Assembly: GCA_963978905.1 (NCBI GenBank)
Contig: OZ022256.1
Coordinates: 3,703,501-3,767,500, forward strand
Reading direction: 5' to 3'
Source of the DNA: Trichostrongylus colubriformis
Lineage: Eukaryota; Nematoda; Chromadorea; Rhabditida; Trichostrongylidae
DNA length: 64,000 bases
Shown here: positions 20,460 to 31,305 of the stretch, piece after piece
How positions within the stretch are numbered: the first letter of the stretch is position 1
How the letters are laid out: each line of letters opens with the position of its first letter
Translations under genes and position numbers: made by a program
Notes under the pieces: model-generated
What the model was told of the DNA's origin: nothing
Database searches by the model: none
The model's input: the letters and a program-made list of their open reading frames with translations, nothing else

Positions 20460-21369
20460 ACTACTCACTGTGTTGAACTAATTGAGAGGGCTACTGCTCA
20501 CTGTGTTGACTAGGCTTTTTTTCGTTGATAGTGTCAAGTCTAGCCCTCATAAAAGATGTTTGTTCCTAAACTATGCACATATTTGAAAAATTTCTTATGT
20601 ACCTGCTTGAAGCTTCGTTTGGAAACTGACATCTACGAGTGTTCCTCTTCTACCTCTTCTGTCTATTTCGCAAACACCTTCGGTATATTCGTGTTCCGGA
20701 ACTCAGATTAATCTTATGACATCCTGTTACTTGGGGTTAGCCATCATTTTTACGATGACAGATGTTTGAAGAAATTCTGCACATGAGCCTGGATTGTTCC
20801 ATGGATGTTTTGAAGAAATTATGCTGAAACTGCATGCTCAAAAGGCCTTCTTTCAGATGATCCGCAAATTTTGACATGTGATCAGCACCAAAGATTCTGC
20901 TTCATTATAGACACATTTCAGGATAACCTTGAATGGCTAAATCGCAGAATTATGATAGTAGAGATGCTGAGGAATACTCCGACAAAGGGATATCCGATAG
21001 AAGTTTTCGTAAATAGCAAAAATGAGGCCTCCTGACATTTGGTATTGGACGAGATTACCGCGTGAAAACAAGCCTTCGAATAAATTCCCGCTGGATGGCA
21101 TTATAAGCAACTGTGAGACCAACAATCACGTCTGAGGTGGGCGAACTTGGGCTGATTGGTGGAGCCGTGCTTGCTCTTTGGATCTGCACACTCCACGAAC
21201 TGGCACCCACGCCTCTGTAAAGGTACAGTCGGACTACTCTACCTGACCACGGTGTTAACTGTAATCCCCGAATAATCGTGGAGTGTTTTTTAAGGAAGAG
21301 ATAAGCAAATCAGTGATTCATTACATGGAAGCTGAGTCACGAATATATAGTTTAATACATGTTGATATA

Positions 21370-22293
21370 CAGGGTGTCCCAAAATTATGGGAGCCTGAAC
21401 TCGCAATTTTTCGGATTCCTCAATACATTTGTGTCAATCCTTTTTCTTTCATTTGCTGCTCAGTGGGTGCACAGGATCTTCTTCTACCAAGGTGCATGCT
21501 CGTCAGGGTGAAGCTCATGGTATTTCCAAAATTTCAGAAGTTTTTCAAATACACTTGGTGGTCAATCGCTTCAACGGTGACACGCACCTCGCCGTACTTT
21601 TGTTCGAGCGAAAAAATTTCCACGTTCTGAACCGATGAGGGCAACTCATTGTGGCCAGCAACGTCTGGTAGGGTACACCATGTCGATAGGGTGTTTGGAT
21701 TCCACCAATCGGGTCCCAGTAATGATTGAGGGTCCAATGATGACACGCTGTTGGTTTCCATCAATTTCGGCGTAAAGCTTGCGGGAATGTGAACATGAGG
21801 AACTGGCTGTTGGACATAATAAAGCACTGTCCTCACTAGTCTTTCGCAAAAATACTTAGTGAGTTTAGCGGCAAAACGCTTTAGTTTATAGAACCAAATT
21901 GATACAAAAGCGCTGCCGACTTGATTTTTCCGAATTCACTACTTTTCGAAACGTTCACCAAATTTCTCAAGACATGATTCCATTGATCTACTGCCAGGGT
22001 CCTCAACTAGAAGCAAGGTCTGACGAGTCAGCCATCCTAGTACGGAGTCACATAAGGTAGCCCTGAGAAAGATATGGGAAGGAATGTATGGAAAAAGCTG
22101 CGTGTCAAGGGCGGTTGAGTGATAGAGAGACTTTGAGCCTGTATCCTTGTCGGGGCAGAGAAACTTATGATATGACTGCTGTTTCTTGTTGCATAAGTTG
22201 TGGGTAAAGTTGTGAATGGGTTGATTTTCCATCCACTCTATTGACGCCAACAAAATATTGCAATACCTTGGCGCCCATAATTTTGGGACCTTG
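21370..22293 (-). mobile_element. mariner-type transposon relic
   Basis: The terminal inverted repeats share TCCCAAAATTATGGG: the left end starts CAGGGTGTCCC and the right end is the complement of CAAGGTCCC, two bases shorter. TA flanks both ends (21368-21369, 22294-22295). Copy A has the empty TTGATATAGTATGAC with a single TA at about 11359. At 924 bp it is shorter than a full mariner (about 1.3 kb). The minus strand keeps a blurred transposase C-terminus (PHVHIPASFTPKLMETN, DWWNPNTLSTW in place of the usual PDLNP-type motif). Inactive. Confidence 0.75.
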
Positions 22294-22614
22294 TAGTATG
22301 ACATCTACGGTTTCTGTTAACACGTCAGTCGTGTAAACACATAGTGGCTTCAATATTCAAAAAGTTGTCTCCCACGATAGTACAGCACGTTCTCATACTT
22401 TGCAGCGCATGTGTTCAAAAATTCCTTAGGGGGGTTCAGCAGGGCAGTTCTTCACCCAAGTCATCAGTCATTCGTTTGGTCTCATAGGTGTCTACCGCCC
22501 CGATTGTTCAGAGCTAAAGGACGTGAGCCCTCCTCGCACGAGGGCATTGTGCGAATAATTCTTTAGGGCGGCAAAGAGCTACTCCTCTCGAAAAAAAAAC
22601 TTCGGTCTGTTCTC

Positions 22615-23150
22615 TTATTCTTGGTATGCTCTTTTGTGCTTACAGGAGACTTGTTACGATCGAGCAGCGCAAAATAATAATTTCGATGAAATTTATGCAA
22701 AAATTCTATTTTTATTGTTCTCCCATTTGAAATTTATGCTTACAGGAGCTTTATTTCGATCAAGCCATAAAATACCGAGTCCGATGAAATTCATGCGGAA
22801 ATGCTATTTTTATCCTTCTCCCATTCTTGAGATATACATTTTATGTTTACAGAAGCTTTGCTTCGATCGAAGAGCCATAAAATACCGATTTCGATGAATT
22901 ACACGTGGAAGTACTTCTTTTTTACTGTTCTCTTGTTCTTGGAATATACATTTTATGCTCACAGGAGCCTTGTTAAGATCGCGCAGCATAACATTCCAAT
23001 TTCGATGAAATTTATGCGAAAATGCTAATTTTTTTGTTCTCTCATTCTTGAAATGTGCATTTTATGCTTACAGGAGCCTTGCTACGATCGAGCAGCTATA
23101 AGATACCAATTGCGGTGGATATCATGTTGAATTACTAATTTTTATTGTTA
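22615..23150. repeat. about 105-bp tandem repeat (copy B)
   Basis: There are five imperfect units with TTATGCTTACAGGAGC and CGATCGAGCAG, one more than in copy A, so unit number has changed since the duplication. Confidence 0.7.
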
Positions 23151-23345
23151 TAGTATTCATGGTGTGCACATTCTGTACCTATAAAAGTGTTGTTTATTCA
23201 ATCTGTTCGGGGAGCCATATAAGATCTATTTCGACAGATATAATGCAAACTCAATAGTTTTCATAACTATTTAAGGTCCGCGTCTGGCGTTACTCCACAT
23301 TTTATACAACTTCCAACGAGCCCTGTGCGGAGTGCTGGTAAAACA

Positions 23346-23392
23346 ATGCGGCTCATTACGGTCTATCTGCTTACATTCTGTTTGATTATTCT
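23346..23392 (+). pseudogene. candidate first exon, signal-peptide-like (copy B)
   Basis: ATG begins MRLITVYLLTFCLIIL, followed by GTAAGT (23393-23398). Against copy A there are three amino acid changes and about three silent changes, with no indel. The block after TCTCCTACAG (23498) again gives a stop in the joined frame. Confidence 0.4.
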
Positions 23393-23915
23393 GTAAGTGA
23401 AGCTCAATTGTTTGTTAACACTGAGAAAGGCGTCAACATCTTTATCCCCGGAGCTAGGTTAGCAAGAGGGTGTGCCTTTTGTTTTTTCTCCTACAGTTCC
23501 TCTTTGTAATAAAACTTCTGTGCCTAAGGAACATCTTGTTCTACGTAAAAACCCTATTAAAAACGTAATTACCCTAGAACTTGGGATTTTTGTCTGCCTT
23601 TTCTATACACAAGTGGAGGTGCTTGCATTCATTTCTTCCACCGAAGTACTTCATGAATGTTAGGAGTAGGTTCTTACACTACATAAGGTTAAGGTGAGCC
23701 AATCTCCTCCTGGATTTGTATGAAACTTTGCAAATTTAAAGAGAACTACCTACAAAAGCTATTTGCTTCTTTGCACTTTGTTACTCACCTTGAACTAACC
23801 TATTTCAGCTGCGGGTTATCCGATTCCAAATGCCCCTTAATGAGATGTGGGGCTGCCGGATCTAATGGGTGAGTGTGGATATTTTAATAAGATCATTTCC
23901 TCAGATCATTAAATG

Positions 23916-24460
23916 CAGCATTAGGAGAAAGTCGGACGAAAAGTAAAAGAAGTAGTGAATGTGAAAGTCGAAATGCCTAGTAACAGGACAGTGAAGAAAC
24001 AACGGATGGAATTGGCCAAAAACACGAGAAATAGGACCCCCTTCCCACTGTTGATTCTCGACGCGGACGATCTGTCCGTCAAAAGGCGGGTATTCTGATC
24101 TAGTTTTCCACTGGCATGTTGCCAAGTAAACACAAGGGAACGTTTGGAAATACGACAGCATCTACTTTTTGGAGTGAGCGTCAAGTAAAACTGCGAAAGC
24201 GCGCCGCAAAACCTTCGATCCTGCCGCATCTCCTTGGACGCTCCCACCCCAGTCAATCGGGAATTACGTCATCCGGAGGAGGGATCGACTTATCAAGAGG
24301 CAGAACAGATGGGCGATTGCGGCGTTTTGCGGCGTTTCTACAGCTCGGAGGCGCGCATTTTCACTGGGATTTCGCCACAGGTAGCCTCCCTAGGCCCAGG
24401 ACTACCATGTGAGAGACTTCTTGTAAAGATTTCTCCATTACCATATTTCCCCTAATGCTG
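23916..24460. mobile_element. 545-bp TIR insertion, unclassified DNA element
   Basis: It opens with CAGCATTAGGAGAAA and closes with the inverse (TTTCCCCTAATGCTG). Copy A has no such sequence at about 12902. A clean target duplication is not visible. Non-coding. Confidence 0.45.
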
Positions 24461-25320
24461 TCTTCAAGATTGCTATCGAGTAAGGATAAGGACCTTGAAG
24501 CTTTATGAGCTCTTCCCTTATCACTGGTCCATCGCGTGATCGTGATAAGGATGTGTACTTACAACTTGGAATTAATCACTTGGCGTTTGCGTTTTCTGAA
24601 AATGGACCCAGATGACGCGCTAGAAGTGCATGAACTCATTTTTCATTGAAGTGCTAGGCAGTGAGGGGGTGCTAGAAGTAGGATCCTGCGACAAATGAGA
24701 GTGAGATGAGCCAATCCATCCCCGGATTCATGAAAACTCTCTAGAACCTGGAGAGAACCACCAACAAGAACTATCTACTTCTCTGCACTTTGTTATTCAG
24801 CTTGAACTAATTCAGCGGCTTGAAAGGACCCCAAAAGGGGCAAAAGGGAAATACTCGTCAACAATCCAGTAACAACAAGAATCTCTGAGCTTTCTGAGCT
24901 TTTTCCTTTCCATTACCCCGTGGCGTAACTATGATAAGTGGATGCTTACAAATAATGTCACCCACCTGGGAGGCAACGGTATAACTTTGTTTGCATTTCT
25001 GGTCAACCACTTACAACTAATAAAACCTCAACTGGGAATCAACTTTCGTTCTTTAAAGAAAACCACGAAGCTTATCGAGTAGTACAGTAATCTACTCCAC
25101 TCTAATTTAAAGTAGCCAACAGCAGTCCACATTATCAACTCTGCAGTAGTCAAAGTAGTGCTCTGCAAGGAAAGGTTCATATTTTTGAGAACTACTAGTT
25201 TTCCAAGGGAATAGCTCAGGAAATACTTCTGCAGTGATGTTCTGGAACGCAGGAAGCAGTTCTCTTTTTGCTAAGCTCTCCAATTCCAATTCACCATAAG
25301 CTATTTGCTACTTCTGCTAT

Positions 25321-25749
25321 ATAAAAAGAAGTGTAGATGTTATTAGTTAAATGGATAAGAAGAGATGAAATGGTTCGTTTCGCCTCTGTCTCAGACGAAC
25401 CATTTTCTTTCGTCTAGCTTGAGGCTCATCAGTCAGATGGGGTAGACGAAACAAGACAGTGTGTAAGTCCAAGTTAATACGAAAAAGTATAAAAGGAAGA
25501 ATTATAGTGATAAATGGAAATGTAACTCAGAAATAAACATCACGAACAAAGCGGTGTTAATGTTAAAAAGAGAGAAATACTAATAAAAATGAAAGTAAGA
25601 GTGTATAGATGTAATGCACCAACAGAAGAATAGAAACAAAAAAGGGGATAATACGAGAAGAAGAGTAGATATTACCAATTATAGATTGAATACTCACAGC
25701 TAATCAGTTAATTTGGAGCATGTTATTTATAAAGAGATTTATGAATGTA
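25321..25749. other. A-rich insertion flanking the Helitron, unclassified
   Basis: Absent from copy A, where TTCTGCT joins GTGTTGACAG directly. It contains an 11-bp-stem inverted repeat (ATGGTTCGT ... ACGAACCAT, about 25370-25403) and repeated GACGAAAC-like motifs. It may be an older element into which the Helitron at 25750 inserted. Confidence 0.35.
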
Positions 25750-28700
25750 TCCCTACTATATATAAAGCGCTAAGGCGTCTGTCCCTCCGTCTGTCACAAA
25801 ATTAGGTATCATATGAAAAACGACCTGTGCAGATGGGGCCAAGTGTGGTATGGGTAGGGCATGGGACAGGAAGTAAAGACCACACATGGACCAAATTAAG
25901 CTCCGCCCACGGGGGCGGGGCGTGCACTGGAATGTTTGGCTTTCAGCCCGAAAATGTTGATTACGTTTGAACGTGCTCCTAACGTAGGGAGAAGATGGAT
26001 TTAGGTCAGGGATGAGTTTCTGAAGGTCAGGAAAGAATGCAGGGCACAGTGGGCGGGGCATTTAAAGTGGTGGGCGGAGCTTGGACGTTACATGAAAAAC
26101 GACCTGTGGAGATGGGGACAAATGCGGTATGGGTAGGGCATGGGACACTAAGTAAAGACCACACATGGACCAAGTTAAGCTCCGCCCATAATTGGCGGGG
26201 CCGTCGTGGAATGTTCAAAAATTGTTGATTGGGTTCGAATGTGCCTCAAACATAGGGAGAAGATGGATCAAGGTCAGGGATGAGTTTCTGAAGGTCAGGA
26301 AAGAATGCAGGGCACAGTGGGCGGAGCATTTAAAGTGGTGGGCGGAGCTTGGACGTTACATGAAAAACGACCTGTGGAGATGGGGACAAATGCGGTATGG
26401 GTAGGGCATGGGACACTAAGTAAAGACCACACATGGACCAAGTTAAGCCCCGCCCATAATGGGCGGGGCCGTCGTGGAATGTTCAAAAATTGTTGATTGG
26501 GTTCGAATGTGCCCCAAACATAGGGAGAAGATGGATCAAGGTCAGGGATGAGTTTCTGAAGGTCAGGAAAGAATGCAGGGCACAGTGGGCGTAGCATTTA
26601 AATTGGTGGGCGGAGCTTGGACGTTACATGAAAAACGACCTGTGCAGATGGGGCCAAGTGTGGGATGGGTAGGGCATGGGACAGGAAGTAAAGACCACTC
26701 ATGGACCAAATTAAGCTCCGCCCACGGGGGCGGGGCGTGCACTGGAATGTCTGGCTTTCAGCCCGAAAATGTTGATTACGTTCGAACGTGCTCCTAACGT
26801 AGGGAGAAGATGGATTTAGGTCAGGGATGAGTTTCTAAAGGTCAGGAAAGAATGCAGGGCACAGTGGGCGGAGCATTTAAAGTGGTGGGCGGAGCTTGGA
26901 CGTTACATGAAAAACGACCTGTGGAGATGGGGACAAATGCGGTATGGGTAGGGCATGGGACACTAAGTAAAGACCACACATGGACCAAGTTAAGCTCCGC
27001 CCATAATTGGCGGGGCCGTCGTGGAATGTTCAAAAATTGTTGATTGGGTTCGAATGTGCCTCAAACATAGGGAGAAGATGGATCAAGGTCAGGGATGAGT
27101 TTCTGAAGGTCAGGAAAGAATGCAGGGCACAGTGGGCGGAGCATTTAAAGTGGTGGGCGGAGCTTGGACGTTACATGAAAAACGACCTGTGGAGATGGGG
27201 ACAAATGCGGTATGGGTAGGGCATGGGACACTAAGTAAAGACCACACATGGACCAAGTTAAGCTCCGCCCATAATGGGCGGGGCCGTCGTGGAATGTTCA
27301 AAAATTGTTGATTGGGTTCGAATGTGCCCCAAACATAGGGAGAAGATGGATCAAGGTCAGGGATGAGTTTCTGAAGGTCAGGAAAGAATGCAGGGCACAG
27401 TGGGCGTAGCATTTAAATTGGTGGGCGGAGCTTGGACGTTACATGAAAAACGACCTGTGCAGATGGGGCCAAGTGTGGGATGGGTAGGGCATGGGACAGG
27501 AAGTAAAGACCACTCATGGACCAAATTAAGCTCCGCCCACGGGGCGGGGCGTGCACTGGAATGTCTGGCTTTCAGCCCGAAAATGTTGATTACGTTCGAA
27601 CGTGCTCCTAGCGTAGGGAGAAGATAGATTTAGGTCAGGGATGAGTTTCTGAAGGTCAGGAAAGAATGCAGGGCACAGTGGGCGGAGCATTTAAAGTGGT
27701 GGGCGGAGCTTGGACGTTACATGAAAAACGACCTGTGGAGATGGGGACAAATGCGGTATGGGTAGGGCATGGGACACTAAGTAAAGACCACACATGGACC
27801 AAGCTAAGCTCCGCCCATAATGGGCGGGGCCGTCGTGGAATGTTCAAAAATTGTTGATTGGGTTCGAATGTGCCCCAAACATAGGGAGAAGATGGATCAA
27901 GGTCAGGGATGAGTTTCTAAAGGTCAGGAAAGAATGCAGGGCACAGTGGGCGTAGCATTTAAATTGGTGGGCGGAGCTTGGACGTTACATGAAAAACGAC
28001 CTGTGCAGATGGGGCCAAGTGTGGGATGGGTAGGGCATGGGACAAGAAGTAAAGACCACACATGGACCAAGTTAAGCTCCGCCCATAATGGGCGGGGCCG
28101 TCGTGGAATGTTCAAAAATTGTTGATTGGGTTCGAATGTGCCCCAAACATAGGGAGAAGATGGATCAAGGTCAGGGATGAGTTTCTAAAGGTCAGGAAAG
28201 AATGCAGGGCACAGTGGGCGTAGCATTTAAATTGGTGGGCGGAGCTTGGACGTTACATGAAAAACGACCTGTGCAGATGGGGCCAAGTGTGGGATGGGTA
28301 GGGCATGGGACAGGAAGTAAAGACCACTCATGGACCAAATTAAGCTCCGCCCACGGGGGCGGGGCGTGCACTGGAATGTCTGGCTTTCAGCCCGAAAATG
28401 TTGATTGGGTTCGAATGTGCCCCAAACATAGGGAGAAGATGGATCAAGGTCAGGGATGAGTTTCTAAAGGTCAGGAAAGAATGCAGGGCACAGTGGGCGT
28501 AGCATTTAAATTGGTGGGCGGAGCTTGGACGTTACATGAAAAACGACCTGTGCAGATGGGGCCAAGTGTGGGATGGGTAGGGCATGGGACAGGAAGTAAA
28601 GACCACTCATGGACCAAATTAAGCTCCGCCCACGGGGGCGGGGCGTGCACTGGAATGTCTGGCTTTCAGCCCGAAAATGTTGATTACGTTCGAACGTGCT

Positions 28701-29570
28701 CCTAACGTAGGGAGAAGATGGATTTAGGTCAGGGATGAGTTTCTAAAGGTCAGGAAAGAATGCAGGGCACAGTGGGCGTAGCATTTAAATTGGTGGGCGG
28801 AGCTTGGACGTTACATGAAAAACGACCTGTGCAGATGGGGCCAAGTGTGGGATGGGTAGGGCATGGGACAGGAAGTAAAGACCACTCATGGACCAAATTA
28901 AGCTCCGCCCACGGGGGCGGGGCGTGCACTGGAATGTCTGGCTTTCAGCCCGAAAATGTTGATTACGTTCGAACGTGCTCCTAACGTAGGGAGAAGATGG
29001 ATTTAGGTCAGGGATGAGTTTCTAAAGGTCAGGAAAGAATGCAGGGCACAGTGGGCGTAGCATTTAAATTGGTGGGCGGAGCTTGGACGTTACATGAAAA
29101 ACGACCTGTGCAGATGGGGCCAAGTGTGGGATGGGTAGGGCATGGGACAGGAAGTAAAGACCACACATGGACCAAGTTAAGCTCCGCCCATAATGGGCGG
29201 GGCCGTCGTGGAATGTTCGAAAATTTGTTGATTGTGTTTGAATGTGCCCCAAACATAGGGAGAAGATGGATCAAGGTCAGGGATGAGTTTCTGAAGGTCA
29301 GGAAAGAATGCAGGGCACAGTGGGCGTAGCATTTAAATTGGTGGGCGGAGCTTGGACGTTACATGAAAAACGACCTGTGGAGATGGGGACAAGTTTGGAT
29401 GGGTAGAGCATGGGACAAGAAGTGAAGACCACACATGGAATAATTTAAGCTCCGCCCACGGTGGGCTGGGTGTGCACTGAAATATTCTGTCCTCAAGAAA
29501 AAGAGCAATACAGGCCGACCTACTGACGCACATGGTGTTTCGCGCACAGTAGTGTGCGCCTGCCAACTGG
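25750..29570 (+). mobile_element. non-autonomous Helitron carrying a 268/279-bp minisatellite
   Basis: The 5' end is TCCCTACTATATATAAAGCG, preceded by A. The 3' end is CTGG, followed by T, with a perfect hairpin GCGCAC-AGTAGT-GTGCGC 12 bases upstream, near-identical to the terminus at 10913. The interior is almost wholly tandem repeat (25810-29500). No helicase is encoded. The 3' half is duplicated at 31306-32636. Confidence 0.65.
25810..29500. repeat. 268/279-bp minisatellite array
   Basis: The landmark ATGCAGGGCACAGTGGGCG recurs at 26037, 26305, 26573, 26852, 27120, 27388, 27666, 27934, 28202, 28481, 28760, 29039 and 29308. Two unit types alternate: 268 bp with GGCCGTCGTGGAATGTTC, and 279 bp with GCGTGCACTGGAATGTCTGG. 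Both contain TGGGCGGAGCTTGGACGTTA and ATGAAAAACGACCTGTG. The open frames on both strands simply repeat with the units and are not genes. Confidence 0.9.
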
Positions 29571-31305
29571 TGAGTTAATAAATGAGTATGTGTTGACAGG
29601 GAGATGTATGTCACTAGGGCAGAAAATTCGCACCGCAGCATGCAGCTCGCGTGCCAGGAAGATCGCCTAGTCGGACTGTTTTGCGCTGCTATGGTTCTAC
29701 GATACAATCCTGTCTTAGTAGTGCCGAAGGTCTTTTTTGGTTTTGCTATAAACTTTTTCAATACACATCTTAGCTACCGTAACTGTGGTCAAAAAGAGAG
29801 AAAGTATGGTCAGTTTTTTTTTCTTGAGAACCAGACAGCAATAGTTAGCTTATGGTGAAATTCTAAGTCTTCTTCTCAAGTTCCGGCCGTTCCGCAAGGG
29901 TATCCTATGCAGAGCCGCGTGGCGCGACCTTCCGATGTAGCCAACTACACTGATTTTTCCAGCCCAATCTGATCTAATCCCGTTTCAGAGCATCACAGAC
30001 GAGGAGGAAGCGCAGTAAAGGACTGCAAGTATAGACTTGTCGTATTCGTAACACACTACAATTAGCTGATCTGAAGAAAAGCCCAAAGCTCATCAAAACA
30101 CTACAGTAATCTGCAGTAATCTTCATTAAACTATAGTAGTCCACACCAATCAGCATTAGAGTAAGCTAAGTAGAACTTTACAGAGCCAGATTTACATTTT
30201 TTTTGAGAATTATTTACCAACGGAATACCTCAACACTAGAGGTAAAAAATGGGGTCAAAAATAGAGAAATTGTGGTCAGTTTTTTTCTTGGAAACCAAAC
30301 AGCTCATGTTTAGCTCATTACAAATTCTAAGTAATTTCATCAAGTTCTGGGCGTAGCTCAAGGAGAGCCGATATGAGGTCGCGTGATGCAATCCTCTGCT
30401 GTGCCTCCCTATGACCCTCTGGTTTTCTTGACCCGATCCTATCACTTTCCCTATTTCAGAGACGTGCAGAAAGGCGAACAAGTCGAAAAGAAGATGGGAG
30501 CGGAGGGCATGAAACCTCTATCCATTTTATCCATTTTGAATTCCTTTTTATCCCCTTTTTTGGGGTAGAAGGTGGTAAGGTGGACTGGAAGCTCGACTCT
30601 CATTTACCAAACCGACCACCTCAACTCGGATGCGCCATCACAAAACTTCCAGAGTTTTTCTTCTTTATTTATAGATGGATGCTCTCTAATTTTTGTTATG
30701 TAAAGCATGAATCACCAAAGCAATGTAGTGTACACACTGAGCATACAGGAATCGTTCACGAATAAATAGTCATTAAAACAAAGAAATCGCCAATTCCTTG
30801 AGATTTGGCTAACTTTCAGTGCTGTCGGCCAGCATTGCTCGAGTCTGACAGGACACAACGGCTGGCAGGCAATGCTGATCGACGTCGTCGGCAACGTGTT
30901 AATAAAGCTGGTTGCTTACGGATGCTTCCCTCCTCCATATAATTCCTGAGAAATTTCGATGCCAGGGAACCGTTTTATTGCGTTTTGGGGAACACGCTGG
31001 ATTGCTTGCAACCAACAATCTAAGACCTAGCTGCACACTACAGTTAGCCGATCTGAAGAAAAGCCCAAGGCTCATCAACACTGCAGTAATCTGCAGTAAT
31101 CTTCACCAAGCTATAGTAGTCTACACTAATCAGCATTAGAGTAAGCTAAGTAGAGCTTTACAGAACCAGATTTACATTTTTTGAGAACTATTTACCAACG
31201 GAATACCTCAAAGATTACTTCTGCAGTGGTGTTCTGATACCCAGGGAGCAGCTCTATTTTTGCTACGCTTTCTACCAGTTGACACTCAAACTATGATATA
31301 AAGGA
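28240..31305. repeat. 3066-bp tandem duplication, left copy
   Basis: 28481-31305 matches 31547-34371 at a constant offset of 3066, with almost no differences seen. The first partial minisatellite unit differs, probably through unit exchange. It covers the Helitron 3' part and 1.7 kb of host copy B sequence. Confidence 0.85.
29600..29729 (+). pseudogene. conserved 130-nt exon candidate (copy B1)
   Basis: Same acceptor (TGTTGACAG), length and open frame as 13527-13656. Changes include E to Q, D to A, R to L, S to P and I to V, with several silent changes. Confidence 0.4.

Noticed and set aside
25407..25437. Minus-strand CTGATGA ... GACGAAA, recalling a hammerhead ribozyme core
   Set aside because: The sequence between the two motifs (stem II) does not pair beyond one base pair and stem I is not formed.
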